Assembly: GCF_000218685.1 (NCBI RefSeq)
Contig: NW_006763291.1
Coordinates: 2,450,308 to 2,514,307, forward strand
From: Serpula lacrymans var. lacrymans S7.9
Lineage: Eukaryota > Basidiomycota > Agaricomycetes > Boletales > Serpulaceae
DNA length: 64,000 nt
Direction: 5' to 3'
Shown: one piece after another, positions 50,316 to 61,651 of the stretch
How the letters are laid out: each line of letters begins with the position of its first letter
How positions within the stretch are numbered: position 1 is the first letter of the stretch
Made by a program: the position numbers and the translations under genes
Notes under the pieces: generated by a model
The model's database searches: none
Seen by the model: only the letters and a program-made list of their open reading frames with translations
Told to the model about the DNA's origin: nothing

Positions 50316-51203
50316 CTAGCTCACCTGTGAAATTACTTGATCAATTTTGGTTACAATTTCGTGTTTGAATCTCTCCATATCTGCGGGAGCTTTCAATCGG
50401 CAAATGCAGCAGTCGTTTACTGCAAGTGATGTTCGGGTAATCAAATCATGTCCCTCCTCTAATACCCCCCCTCTTGGCTTTTGCTTGAGGGCAACAGCAA
50501 GTTCATCTATGACTTTCTGCCACCATAGCCCACTAGACTTACAGTCACTCGACCCGGAGCGGCAGGTGTACCAAGAAAATGTAGAACCCGCCAGTATATT
50601 TGCGTTCTGGCGGCAAGATTCTATGGTGGAACTAGCCAGCTTTCCGCATGCGACGTGGTAGCAGAACAATTTCTGCAGGTCGGTTCCTGTTATATATTTC
50701 AGCTCTGGGACAAACTCCCATTCCCCAAACGGCTGTCGGAGGGTATTAAATGCCGCCTTCTGAGCGATCTCCCGCTGCCCATGTTTGGTGGCGAGGGCGT
50801 AGACCCGTATGGGCTCCGCTTCAGCAAAAGACTCTAAACTCCAAGGCAGGCTTCGCACTACATCCTTCATCTCATACTTTGTGGCTGCATTGAACAACTG
50901 TCTCCACTCATCCAGGCTGACTATTTTCCCATCTTTCTCCAAAAATCCGGGATGGTACATCCCCAGCAATCTTTGTAAAACCTGTTTCTCTTCTGCAAGT
51001 TTCACCACTGGCAAACCATCTTTTGTGTCCTCCGATTTGGGGAGCAATGGTGATGGGGAGGGTTGAGGTAGTGTGAACATGGTGTCGAACACGGGTGATG
51101 CGAGCGATAGTAAGTATTTGTAGAACCTGAAGTCGTGGCCATCTGCTGAACGCAGAATCACGTCTGCTCGTGGGCTCTGGTGGTTGTGTTCGGTGTCTTC
51201 CAT
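50316..51203 (-). CDS. BTB/POZ domain protein, array copy A
   Basis: A 295-residue protein starting MEDTEHNHQSPRADV at ATG 51201-51203. The BTB/POZ domain is at about residues 13-120 (DVILRSADGHDFRFYKYLLS then LASPVFDTMFTLPQ, and VLQRLLGMYHPGFLEKDGKI). A helical region with repeating EAEPIRVYALATKHGQREIA follows, then a Cys-bearing segment (NDCCICRLKAPADMERF) near the C-terminus. BTB domains dimerise and often recruit cullin-3; a ubiquitin-ligase role is only inference. The protein may be spliced at CAG|GTGAGC near 50330 to reach a last exon at about 50287, as in copy C. Sequence upstream of ATG 51203 stays open but looks like promoter. Confidence 0.82.
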   Translation of the reverse strand: MEDTEHNHQSPRADVILRSADGHDFRFYKYLLSLASPVFDTMFTLPQPSPSPLLPKSEDTKDGLPVVKLAEEKQVLQRLLGMYHPGFLEKDGKIVSLDEWRQLFNAATKYEMKDVVRSLPWSLESFAEAEPIRVYALATKHGQREIAQKAAFNTLRQPFGEWEFVPELKYITGTDLQKLFCYHVACGKLASSTIESCRQNANILAGSTFSWYTCRSGSSDCKSSGLWWQKVIDELAVALKQKPRGGVLEEGHDLITRTSLAVNDCCICRLKAPADMERFKHEIVTKIDQVISQVS

Positions 51204-51560
51204 AGCACACTTGTGACTCGGGTGGTTGAGATGGGGGTGCGTGGTGGAGGAAGGCAGGGATCCTTTGATATCGATATCCTCTTTATATAAACTGATCTCT
51301 ATCCCGATATGTATGGTGCGCTGCTCATTCTCAGAATAGAGGTGGGCGCCCTTCCAGGGTATCATGGCGCTAAGATTGTCTTTTGTTCTTCCAGTGACCC
51401 CATGTACCACTCGGAACTATCACCCGTCGATCTGCGGAGACTTGAGGCGTGTATAATTGTTCATTCTGCTATCTAATACATATAGCACATTTACAGCTAC
51501 TCCAGACCTTCTCTCGGTTTGTCAATCATTGACCCGAAACATTCCGTCGAAGTGGAAAAC
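51204..51560. promoter_or_regulatory. promoter of BTB copy A
   Basis: A TATA-like palindrome TTTATATAAA at 51282-51291 lies about 80 bases 5' of the copy A start. A 21-base block at 51306-51326 is identical to 54203-54223 upstream of copy C. Confidence 0.55.
51468..51510. repeat. array 3'-flank repeat, copy B
   Basis: A diverged copy of the motif at 50117 (GCTATCTAATACATATAG), just 3' of BTB copy B. Confidence 0.7.
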
Positions 51561-52523
51561 TCAGGATCGGCTCTCCAGTACAATCTGCATTGGTTCGCAG
51601 ATGGGAAGGTTGGTTTTTATGGTATTGCTTTCGATCCATTTTTTACTCACTTTTGAAGTCTCTTCGTCAATTTTAGCCGCAAGTTCACGTCTGAATCTCT
51701 CCATATCTGCGTAAGCTTTCGTTCGGCAAGTGTCGCACTTGCTCGCTGTAACCAGTGCCTGGGAAGCGATATTACCTTCCTCCACTGCCGCTCCTCGAGG
51801 ATTTTTCTCAAGGACAACCGTAAGGTCTTTTTCGAATGTCTCCCACCAATCTGTGACACTGAAAGACCCGTTCCATGCTGTCCCACACGATGTGTTTCTG
51901 TTGCTGCAGCTATACCAACAGTATGCCTTATCGACTTTGTACCAATTTTTCAGGGTAGAACTGGCAAGCTTTCCGCATGCGTTGTGGTATTGGAATAACC
52001 TCTGTAGGTCGCCTCCTGTTACATATTCCAACTCTGGTAACACACCCCAAGCGCCAAATGGCACTTTGAGGGTATTGAAGGCTGCTTTCTGAGCGGCGTC
52101 GTTCAGTCCATGTTGGGTGGCGACGATGAAGACCCGCATGGGCTCTGCTTCAGCGAGAGAGTCTAAGCTCCACGAGAGGCATTTCACCGCAGCCTTCATC
52201 TCGTACTTGTTGGCTGCGTCGAAAACCTCTTTCCAGTCGTCTACACTGGCTATCTTCCCGTCCTTCTCCAGATAGTCGGGGAGGTACATCCCAAGCAGCC
52301 TCTGCAAAGCTGGCTTCGTTTCTGTTAATTCCACCACCGGCAAGCCATCTTTCGAATCAGGCGACGACGACGACAGAGACGGTTGAGGCAATGTGAACAT
52401 GGTGTCGAACACGGGTGATGCGAGCGATAGCAAGCATTTATAGAATCTGAAATCATGGCCGTCTGCTGAACGCAGAATCACGTCGGCTTGTGGGCTGTGA
52501 TGGTGGTCCTCAGCGTTTTCCAT
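51561..52523 (-). CDS. BTB/POZ domain protein, array copy B
   Basis: 320 residues if unspliced, starting MENAEDHHHSPQADV. The BTB/POZ region (DVILRSADGHDFRFYKCLLS) and the helical middle (EAEPMRVFIVATQHGLNDAA) parallel copy A. A CxxC occurs in SKCDTCRTKAYADMERF. The reading frame ends QIVLESRS. A GT donor after the TSK codons and an AG just before IVLESRS would remove 22 codons without changing frame, as in copy C, so the real product is probably about 298 residues. Other Cys pairs (WYSCSNRNTSC) lie in the middle. Confidence 0.82.
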   Translation of the reverse strand: MENAEDHHHSPQADVILRSADGHDFRFYKCLLSLASPVFDTMFTLPQPSLSSSSPDSKDGLPVVELTETKPALQRLLGMYLPDYLEKDGKIASVDDWKEVFDAANKYEMKAAVKCLSWSLDSLAEAEPMRVFIVATQHGLNDAAQKAAFNTLKVPFGAWGVLPELEYVTGGDLQRLFQYHNACGKLASSTLKNWYKVDKAYCWYSCSNRNTSCGTAWNGSFSVTDWWETFEKDLTVVLEKNPRGAAVEEGNIASQALVTASKCDTCRTKAYADMERFRRELAAKIDEETSKVSKKWIESNTIKTNLPICEPMQIVLESRS

Positions 52524-52793
52524 TGTTACCGATGCACTTGTTAGGTGGAGGGGAATGTGCGGTGAGGAGAGGGTTTCAGAGGGAGGGATTCTCTGATATT
52601 GACTTTTGACTACGATGTCTTGCTCGTAACTGATCTCTGTGTGTCCTGCTATCAGATTTTAATAGTCGCGCTCAGAATTAGGGGTAGTAGCCCCTTATAC
52701 GGAGAAATCCATCCTTGTTTGGTTCTCTTATTATATCAGGTTTGCCGAGAGAGATTACTACCAGCCCCCTTTTAACATTGACAGTATCAAGCC

Positions 52794-52944
52794 GCTAAGA
52801 TTAATACCGCATTCTTGCCTTCCCAGCGAATTCAAATACTACTTGGACATATCATCCATTGATGGCAGCGTTAAGACCAATACCGCACTCTTGCCTTCCC
52901 AGCGAATGTAAGCACTACTTGGACATATCACCCATTGATGGCAG
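52794..52944. repeat. tandem direct repeat, two units of about 75 bases
   Basis: Units at about 52794-52868 and 52869-52944 each contain AATACCGCA, TTGCCTTCCCAGCGAAT, TACTTGGACATATCA and CCATTGATGGCAG. They differ at a few positions, so the duplication is not brand new. Confidence 0.85.
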
Positions 52945-53045
52945 GCGAGAATTCCAATGCCATCGACAAAACCAATTGACATGTTACTCACAGACCCATT
53001 GATCAGGCAGAGATCTGAAGCATGTATGTATTGTCACTCCACCCC

Positions 53046-53080
53046 GCTATCTGATACATATAGTACGTCTACCCCAGCCT
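53046..53080. repeat. array 3'-flank repeat, copy C
   Basis: Near-identical to the motif at 50117, just 3' of BTB copy C. Confidence 0.75.
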
Positions 53081-53142
53081 TTCTCTCTCAGTTTGCCATT
53101 CGCTGATCTGAAGCATTGGCATCTCGTCAAGACCCGGAAACC

Positions 53143-54103
53143 TCAGGATCGACTCTCCAGAACAATCTAAAGGGTTCGCAGATGGCGCAGATGGGAAGGT
53201 TGGTTATCATGATGTCGCTTTTGAATGATTTTTTTGACTTACCTTTGACATTTCTTCATCAAGTCTGGCCGCAAATGCACGTCTGAATCTCTCCATATCT
53301 GCGGGAGCTATCGTCCGGCAATTGGGGCAGAGGCTCGCTGCAACTAGTGCTTTGGAGGCTAATTCACCTTCCTCCACTGTCGCCCCCAGAGGCTTTTTCT
53401 CAAGGACAACAGCAAGGCCTTCTGTGAATGTCTGCCACCAATTGCTGACATATTGCGACCCGTTCCATATTTTCCCACTGCTGCAGTTATACCAACAGTA
53501 CGCCTTATCGACTTTGAAGAACCAATCTTTCAGGGTAGAGCTGGCAAGCCTTCCACATGCAGTGTGGTATTGGAATAATCTCTGTAGGTCGCCTCCTGTC
53601 ACACATTCCAACTCTGGGAATGCGCCCCACCCCCCGAATGGCACTTTGAGGGTATTGAAGGCCGCTTTTTGAGCGGCCTCGTTCAGTCCATGTTGGGTGG
53701 CGAGGGCGAAGACCCGCATGGGCTCCGCTTCAGCGAGAGACTCCAAGTTCCACGAGAGGCATTTCACCACAGCCTTCATCTCGTACTTGTTGGCTGCACT
53801 GAAAACCTCTTTCCATTCATCTACACTGGCTATCTTCCCGTCTTTCTCCAGATAGTCAGGAAGGTACATCCCAAGCAGCCTCTGCAAAGCTGGCTTCGTT
53901 TCTGCTAATTCCACCACCGGCAAGCCATCTTTCGAATCAGGCGACGACGACGACAGAGACGGTTGAGGCAATGCGAACATGGTGTCGAATACGGGGGATG
54001 CGAGCGATAGCAAGTATTTATAGAATCTGAAGTCATGACCGTCTGCTGATCGTAGGATTACATCAACTTGTAGGCTGTGGTTATGGTCTGTGGCGTTGTC
54101 CAT
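53143..54103 (-). CDS. BTB/POZ domain protein, array copy C
   Basis: Starts MDNATDHNHSLQVDV. The BTB/POZ domain (DVILRSADGHDFRFYKYLLS, LASPVFDTMFALPQ) and helical region (EAEPMRVFALATQHGLNEAA) are closest to copy B. A CxxC sits in SLCPNCRTIAPADMERF. Read straight through, the frame stops at 53207. If the GTAAGT after MSK is used as donor and the AG in CCCTTTAG as acceptor, the last exon encodes IVLESRS and stops at TGA 53143-53145, the same ending as copy B. I annotate the spliced form because two paralogues share this ending. Confidence 0.8.
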
Positions 54104-54547
54104 GTTAGCGATGCACTTGTGAGATGGGTGAGATAGGATGGGTGGTGGAGAAAGGTAGGTATCCTCTTATATCAATATCTTCTTTATAACTGATCTTGTC
54201 CTGATATGTATGGTGCGCTGCTCGTTCTCAGGATAAGAATGGGCCCCTTTCCACGTAATCAAAGCGCTACGAAGCTTACCTTTTACTCTTTTAGCGCTGA
54301 AGCACGTACTACTGGTAGCTGCGGGAACGTGGTATCACTTCAGAATAACCCCATACTGAGTCAGGTGAGATTCTCTATGTCATTTACTGATAGGTTAGCA
54401 CGTTACATTCAGCTTTCTGATAAATAAAATAAGGGCCTCGAACAACACGTAACGGATATCGTACACATGACCTGAGCACTGAAGAACTGATTCACATCCC
54501 CCAAATTACAGTTGATACGGCACTTCTTGACTTTCCGTGTTTGTAAG
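54104..54547. promoter_or_regulatory. promoter of BTB copy C
   Basis: The block at 54203-54223 is identical to the promoter of copy A, and similarity continues on both sides (TATCCTCTT, TTATAACTGATCT). The rest, towards copy D, shows no coding signal. Confidence 0.5.
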
Positions 54548-55586
54548 TCATAGTTTGATTTCAACGCTCGCGTAATTAGCTTTGAAAAAGATTGCTTTCG
54601 AAGTAATCTGATATGATATAGTTAGACAGCGTTGGTGCACCCTCTTTGATTATTACTTACCTCTGAAATCGTACTATCGATCCGCTCCGTCAGGTAGCGC
54701 GTGTCTTCTGCAATGTGATCCGCAGCTCTCTCTTTACAGAAACTGCACTCGTTTGCACGAGCTAGTGCCGTAAGCATAAGCTCAGTCGAATTCTTTATCG
54801 TTTCTCTTTAGGCTTCTCCTCAAGGGCACGGCACAGCCCTTCTGCATACTGCCACCACCACAGGCGTATTGCACCGCTGTGTTCCTGATCTTCGAGTTCT
54901 ACATCGTATTCCGTGCATCCAACAGCTGCCGTGTCCCAATGACTGAACGATCTGTTGCTTGCGGCGCATTCCACGCAGTGGAACCCAACGCAGTGACATA
55001 GGCGTTCGTCACAAGTCTTTACTATCGCAGCGGCAGATTCTCCACACTTGATATAGTAGTTATGCAATCCTTGAAGATCTCCTCCCGTTATGGACTCCAT
55101 TTCTGGGAACACTTTCCAATCTTTGAAGGGAACTGCGAGGCAAGATGAGGCAGCTTTCCGTGCTATTGCGGCATTTTTCGACTGCACTGCGAGAGAAACA
55201 ACTCGCAAGGGTTCCTTTTCGGCGAACCACCCCGGATTTCTGCGGAGGTAGTATCCCACCCCTTTCATCTCGAACTTTTGTGCCATGGCAAACACTTCCT
55301 TCCATTCATCCAGCGTCTTTACAGGCTTTTCCTCGTGCAAATATGTAGGATTGCACATTTCGAGCAAGCGCTGCAAAACTTTGCCATTATCTCCAAGCAT
55401 GTCCACCACAGGTAGTCCATCGCGATTGGATGGCGACGACGGCGATTCCGAACCCTGAGGCAGGGTAAACATGGTTGAAAACACAGGGGACGCAAGTGAC
55501 AACAGATATTTGTGAGCTTTGTACTCCTGACCATCTCCTGATCGAAGGATCACGTCTGGTACTTCGTTCATCAGTCGGTGGTCCAT
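54548..55586 (-). pseudogene. BTB/POZ protein, array copy D, frameshifted near its C-terminus
   Basis: Starts MDHRLMNEVPDVILRSGDGQ at ATG 55584-55586. The BTB domain (KAHKYLLSLASPVFSTMFTL) is intact, with the middle helical region (KEPLRVVSLAVQSKNAAIAR) and a Cys-rich stretch (CDERLCHCVGFHC). The first frame stops at 54795 (KPKEKR). Directly after, another frame from about 54799 to 54661 continues the family C-terminus with NECSFCKERAADHI, and has a GTAAGT donor at the usual place. A last exon may end at TGA 54548-54550. So a frame change of one or two bases, or a sequencing error, cuts off about 60 residues. A functional shorter protein is possible. Most diverged of the four copies. Confidence 0.7.
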
Positions 55587-56233
55587 TTGTGCTGGATAAT
55601 TTCTAGTGAGCCAGTGGGCGGTGGCGAAAAAGAGATGGTGAGTGCAGCTACGACCCCTGGATCCTCCCACTCGGAATTAGTCCAAATTTGCTGCCATTGT
55701 GATCCTCACAACTGTTGATGTTTCAAATTAGATAAAGTAATGGAAACGCCTTTATTTTTCTGTAGGACGCACATTTATTTGGAACTTCCTAAACAACTAT
55801 GAAATAACGATAGTTTTTTTTACAGAGGTTTTGAGTGTGGTGTTTTACTGTTGGCCATGACTGAACTCGGTTAGTCTCCCGTAGGCAGTCCAAAAGATTC
55901 GAAGGAAGATAGTCGTTCCTTCTCAACAACATAGAACTCGGTGACTTCGACCTGTTTCGCTCTTCTGTAACCAAATAGGTCACAACATACACGATTACTG
56001 ATACTGACACCGTGACATCCGCTGAGTTACTAGGGTCTCACTAGTAGGCACTATCTTGAGGACTGCACATCATCTGTGAGTTCAGTCCTTGGCCAATTCT
56101 AAAATATCCATCCAAGAGATCTCCGAGCTGGCTTGCGCTCTTTCCTTCTTCGATTCATTGGACCTAAAGCTTGAAGCACTTATATTTTAAACTTGAATTC
56201 TTATCGACTTTACCGCTTTAGTCACACCTTGCG
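55587..56233. other. divergent intergenic region BTB copy D / PIN4
   Basis: 647 bases. A poly-T run lies near 55813-55820. The array's promoter block is not seen upstream of copy D. No coding signal. Confidence 0.45.
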
Positions 56234-56865
56234 ATGGCCAAAAAGCAGTCAGGCTCCACAGAGAAAAAGTCTGCTGCAAAGAAAGGGGCCAGTGGGAAAA
56301 ACGCAGGGAAAGACGATGATTCCTCGCAATCTAAAGTCTGTCTGCTTGGGCGCGTTCTCTCCGCTTACGCTCGCAGCTGATGGCGTTAAGCTATAGGGAA
56401 AGGGAGGTTTGAAGCCTGCTACAGCAGTTAACGTTCGCCACATTTTATGTGAAAAACATTCCAAAGCTACAGAGGCTCTGCAGAAACTTCAGGTTTGATT
56501 ATGACCTCGTTTTGCTGTTTATTTACTTAGAACACTTCTCAGGAGGGCCAGCGATTTGATAAGGTTGCACAGGAGTATTCTGAAGATAAGGCTAAAGGTT
56601 CGTGGACACCCCCATCGGTGCAGGGCGTGTGGCTACTGACTTATATGTAGCTGGAGGAAGCCTTGGATGGATGGTCCGAGGATCCATGGTTGTAAGTTTC
56701 CCACACCGATCACTTGTTGGTTTTTGTCTGCTAACACATGATTAGGGTGCATTCCAGGAAGCAGCCTTTGCACTCGAGCCTTCGACTGTGGATAAGCCAA
56801 TGTTGTCTCCACTAGTCAAGACAAACTTCGGCTATCATATTGTCATGGTCGAAGGGCGTCGTTGA
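56234..56865 (+). CDS. parvulin peptidyl-prolyl isomerase, PIN4 type
   Basis: A cis/trans prolyl isomerase of the Par14/PIN4 type, linked in animals to ribosome biogenesis and chromatin. The N-terminus is Lys/Gly/Ser-rich ([20 protein letters not shown]). The parvulin domain starts [20 protein letters not shown], then [40 protein letters not shown] and the closing [12 protein letters not shown]. Five exons; all joins fit. No WW domain and no Arg pair for phospho-Ser/Thr-Pro binding, which separates it from Pin1/Ess1. About 135 residues, the usual PIN4 length. Confidence 0.93.
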
Positions 56866-57338
56866 GCCAGCTGACATCGAACCCTTACAATGTACTTTCA
56901 AGTTCGTGAAATTGTAGCTAACAAATCAACCTGTGCTGTCATCAGTTGTATATAATATAATGAGCTTAAGAGCGATGCCGATGCCTGTCACTGCTGGAAA
57001 GACTACCCCTCGCAAGCTGCAATTGCAGCACGATAATCATAACAGCTAGTCGCTTGGATTTAGAGTGTTTCCCTTGAACCAATCAATAGATCACGATACC
57101 AACGTGGATCGCGCGAGGATAAAATATTATAAAGATACAGTAAGCCTACAAAACCCAGCTCAAGCTTGACGCTAAGCCAGTTTCTACAAGAAGTTGAGGC
57201 CATACGAAGAGAGCTTTATATCCGTCGAAGAACCCAGCACAACATCATAATATCTATGGGTGCGAGAGGCCCAAATAAACCGACAGGCCATGTCGATCCT
57301 TGGAGGCCAAAAGCAAAGGTATTTAGTAACGCATTCGT
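56866..57338. other. intergenic between convergent PIN4 and SNT1-like gene
   Basis: 473 bases of 3' flanks. A plus-strand frame at 57166-57423 overlaps the SNT1-like 3' end and is not supported. Confidence 0.45.
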
Positions 57339-60300
57339 CTATGAAGTGTACCGAACGGCATTGTTGTTTGGAATCCGCAGGTCGTTGGAGGATGAAAAGT
57401 TAGAGATGCCATCCTCAACTTGAACTCTCAATTGAGACAGGAGTGAGCTGGGTACACCAACTCGAGCGTCCAGCATCGGCTCTCCGCGGTCGGCTCTGAC
57501 CATATCTTGAATGGGGTATGATGTCTCTGGGTAGCGGGTATATGAAGTAGTCGGATTCAGACTTTGAACAAATGATAACGATTGAGGTGATGAAATGGAT
57601 GCATCATGGCTCATGTCATGCCCCATAGCACTTCGCGATTTTGTAACAAAGCGGGTGAAATTGGAAGGCGGATGAGTACGAGGCAATAATGGGGAATGTG
57701 GGTGTACAGACTCAGCACTCTGTGAATTTACCGCGACAGTAGTTGAATGGCCAAGTGGGGAACCCTGCACACTAAACGTAGATTCATTTTCTAGCCATGG
57801 TAACGGAGAGGGCCTTCCGTCTGCAGAGGTTGCTCTAAGCAGTTCTCGAATCTGCAGCCGACGCGGCGGAGAGCTGGAGCCCGAGTTCACGGGTGTTCCT
57901 GCGCCCGCAACTGGGGACATAATACCAGAACCTGGATAATACACTCCTTCCTTCCAGGTATCGTGAGAAACCTCAGGCGTCGGCGAGCGCTTGGGTGCGT
58001 AGGCCGCGACATTCTCCAAATTAAGTTCATGCACATTGCTTTTGTAAAAATTGCTGACTTGAATAGTAGTCTTGTAAAAAATGAGCATGTTTTTCATTAT
58101 TGGAAAGAGAGAAACACACCTTGTTCGGCATGGATGCTGCTATGCGCTTGAAATCATCACCATGCTGAGCGAGAAGAGCGAGAAATAAACCTAGATTGAA
58201 AAATAAGTTCAATTACTAAGGAACGCAGACGGGAGGGATCAACTAACTCTTGTCTTCGTCAGACCAGTGCACAGTTCCAGCAGCTGATCTACGTCGAATT
58301 GTAGCATCACTTTGGTCAATGAACTTCGTAGCTTCCAAACTGACTGCTGGTTCTTCTAAGGGGGTAGCCGCTTGCACTTTCCCTTTACGACTAGCTCGTC
58401 CTTTTCTTGTCACCCTGCGCTCACCGCTTTGATCCTGGTTTGTGAGAACTTTAAATACTTCCTTCAGCTTGAACATCTAAGCACTTACTGTAGCGCCCTC
58501 GTCGCATTCGACCGAACCGTTGATAGCCGCTGAACGAACGGAAGCTGGAGCTCGACGTCTCTTCTTTTGTCCGTTAGGCTCGGGGTCGGGCGTTGATGTT
58601 CCTGAGGTCGGGGTATGCTCAGATTGGATTACATTACGACGGGCAGTTGGCTTTTTAGGCTCTTCAGCAACGCCGGTGCGCATCAGTGCCTTTTTACGTC
58701 TGCTGCCTCCGCCATTCAGTGCAGCTGAAGATGAATCGCGAGATACTTCTGCATCATGCTGCCTTATATCCGCCAAAAGCGCGTTACCCTTCCGCTTATC
58801 TGTCCTTTTACCACCCTTGCGGCGTTTACCTGGACCATACTGTGTGACCACCTTCCGGAAATCAACACGTGCCTTCTTGTGCAGATAGTAATAAGTAATG
58901 CACTGTGCAGCAGTTTTGTTGGGAAGATGGTCCGCGACAAGACCAAACTGCTTAGGGTGAGCTGCAAATTTTGTGTTGAATATGGCCTTTTCCTCATCCG
59001 TCCAATCTTCGATGCCTAATTGTGAATTATAAAATTCCATAGGCTCATCCACCAGACCATTTGTGTCGTCATACAAGCAGCTAACAGATCCGTCTGTGAC
59101 AGAAATCATATCGGGGATTTTGGCAACGTTCTTGATGGCGAGGTGATTTGGATCTGTGAGTTCTTCAACTCCCAGACTGGCAATTATTTGTTCCATCTCG
59201 AGGTCAGAGCGAACAGCATCACCAAGAATTGCAGCGGACCGACGGGTAGATCGACCTGAAGCAACAACTGATTCTTCAAGTGATCCATTCTTGTTATGCG
59301 CGTTGTCTAAACGAGCACAATGGGCAAGCCAACGTTCATGAAGGACCATATATTCCTCTCGCAGTTTTTGAGCCTTATCTGCTGTGGAAGATTGACGATC
59401 TTTAAAGCGTTGGAGCAGCAATGGTCTGATCGTGGTATGCATATCAACTATCTGCGTGTGCCGGAAGTCGACCATTTCATGTATCAACGCCTCCGGAGAT
59501 GTGGATGGGCCCGATGGAGAGTGCTGTACCAGGGCCAAATTTGCCCGCAACACAGGAAGTACACGCTCTTCTCGTGTCTGTCGATCGCACCGAAGCCTTG
59601 TCATGACGACAACTCGAAGCGCTTCAGCTGTGGAATTTACTGCAGGTAGTTCCCTTCCACCAGACAAGACCACGCTTGCGTCCCTGGAAGTCTCTTCCAA
59701 CTGGTCTGCAACAGCAGTGAAGTGGCTTTCGCGTGTTTCACCATCCAAGACATCCGGAACGTGACCAGTCGATGCTTGTATGTCGCAACTAGGCGGTGCA
59801 TCATGGGCTGCCAAGGGTTCAGGTATTGCATCAATACGAGGTGGACTTGCCTCTTGTGGTGTATCAGAAGGAGCGAGCAAGGATGTATGATCGTGATCTT
59901 GGACATGTTTCGAATCAGGGGATTTAGAGCCAGCATCTACGGCAGCCGTTTCCAAAGGGACAGGAGATAGAACTCGCGTCTCTTCGGGATGTTGTTCCTC
60001 GCCTGTTGGCTGAGTCACGTTCTCATGCAGTTTACACTGATCATCGAAGACGTTGTCAAATTTGGCGGAATCCAATAGTTTGTCACCAAACGTGAATTCA
60101 GAAGGGAGCACGATGGCTATAATGCGGAATGAGTAAAATACTAAACTGGAATGTAATAAAGTGACAGTACCTTGGTGAGGGAAGATATCCTGTGGCGGTG
60201 TAGGTAAGGACGACGTTCTGGGAGACGCAGATGACTCTTCCTCCCTGGCAGTCAAATTAAGATGTTCGTCAGCTGTACTAGATTCCACTCCGTTCAATGC

Positions 60301-61651
60301 GTTTGATATCTCGTGACTTCTTGGCGGAGACCGACGATCTCCATCTTTACTTGGTTGGGAATAACTGTGGAGAAATAACATAAAAATAAGTGACCATAAC
60401 ACGGTGTTGCTGAGTACTTACCTTTGGCTAGTGATTAAATTTGTTTGAGGGGGTTGTAATTGACGAGCTACATCGAACTTTGAGCGAGCAGATATGTCAG
60501 ACTTAAAAGTATGAGAAATATCGGAGCATCGAGATGATGATCGAGATTTAAACTTCTTGAACGGGGGCTCGTCCGAGAACGAAGATCCACGCGACCTCGG
60601 TCTGGGTGGGGTAAAATGTTGCTGGCGATCAGATAAAGGAACGGGCTTCTTTGGTGCTTCCATTGCACTGACTCGTGAAGGGAATGAATTGGACAAACGG
60701 CGAGGCGATGGAATACCACTCGAGCGTACAGGACTGTGGGGCCGCACGATACCGTGATCATGATAAGTGGATGATATTCGATGAGAGTAATTATTTGGTG
60801 AAGCATCTCGTTTCTGGAAAGCTTTAGACGGAGGTGAATCACGAGAGTATGTCGATCTCCAGGATCCGTTATCCTCGTAGCTAGGTCTGTAAGTGTCAGA
60901 GCGTGTGACGGGATAAGAGTCCCGGCTAGGGTGACCTCCAGAATAAGGGCGATAACTGTCGCTCATTTGGTGATGTGGATAATCATACCGTGATACTGCT
61001 CTTGGAGATAAGTCTCTTGGAGGTCGCATGCGATGATCCTGGTATCGGTCAACCGGCGATGAATCGGAGCTGCGTAAGTTCAAGTGAGTATCAGAATGTA
61101 CCATATACTGGCTATGATCGTACAAATCATGACGACTTGGCCGGTCGCTATGATGCTGCTTCCAAGCTTCAGAAGGCTCAAACATGCGCTCGGCCATGAT
61201 CTCACGGCGACCTCTATCCCACGAAGCAGGCGGAGGGCTATGGGTGCGTCTATCCGTCCAAGAAGACGACTTCCAGTGAGACGGTCGTGCCCAAGGATCA
61301 GGATCAGAGACTCGAGAGCCTTCGTAGCGATCAGGCGAGGGACTACGGCTATAATAAGAGCGACCTGGGCGCCAGACATTTGGCCTATAGCTGTTCTGGA
61401 ATTCATCACGGTAGAGCGGTCCTGCGCGAGGAACATAACTGTCGTATGGTGCGTATCGACGAGGCGAAGGGCCTGGAGATGGAGACCTGCGCCGCGTTGA
61501 CGAAGTTGATGGCACCTACATTGTCACACTTAGTTGAATGATTTGGACATACAGCGCATGGTCTACTGACATCGTACGTCGATTGTGGGATACCTCCCGA
61601 GGAACGACGGATTTCTGCAGGAGGGAGTGGTTCGAAGCTTGCGGAAGCCAT
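57339..61651 (-). CDS. SNT1/NCoR-like corepressor with two SANT domains
   Basis: A large disordered protein of roughly 1,300 residues. It starts MASASFEPLPPAEIRRSSGG, then has an Arg/Ser/Tyr-rich region full of SP sites (RRRSPSPGPSPRRYAPYDSY). SANT1 lies in IEDWTDEEKAIFNTKFAAHP to ITYYYLHKKARVDFRKVV, with a basic linker after it. SANT2 lies in VHWSDEDKSLFLALLAQHGD then FKRIAASMPNK and TTIQVSNFYKSNVHELNL, split by introns. The first SANT flanked by HKK/DFRK and the second with KT-Q-NFY match yeast Snt1 of the Set3 histone deacetylase complex and animal NCoR/SMRT. The stop is TAG at 57339-57341. About eight exons. It shares a 304-base divergent promoter with PIG-S. Confidence 0.87.

Larger units (their letters stand above)
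52524..53142. other. spacer between BTB copies B and C
   Basis: Promoter of copy B and 3' flank of copy C, with the direct repeat and flank repeat listed separately. No gene seen. Confidence 0.5.

Noticed and set aside
51204..51410. N-terminal extension of BTB copy A by 69 codons
   Set aside because: It covers the TATA-like element and a block shared with the copy C promoter, and the paralogues start at the equivalent of ATG 51203.
57166..57423. 85-codon plus-strand frame
   Set aside because: It runs into the antisense of the SNT1-like gene's last exon and matches no family.
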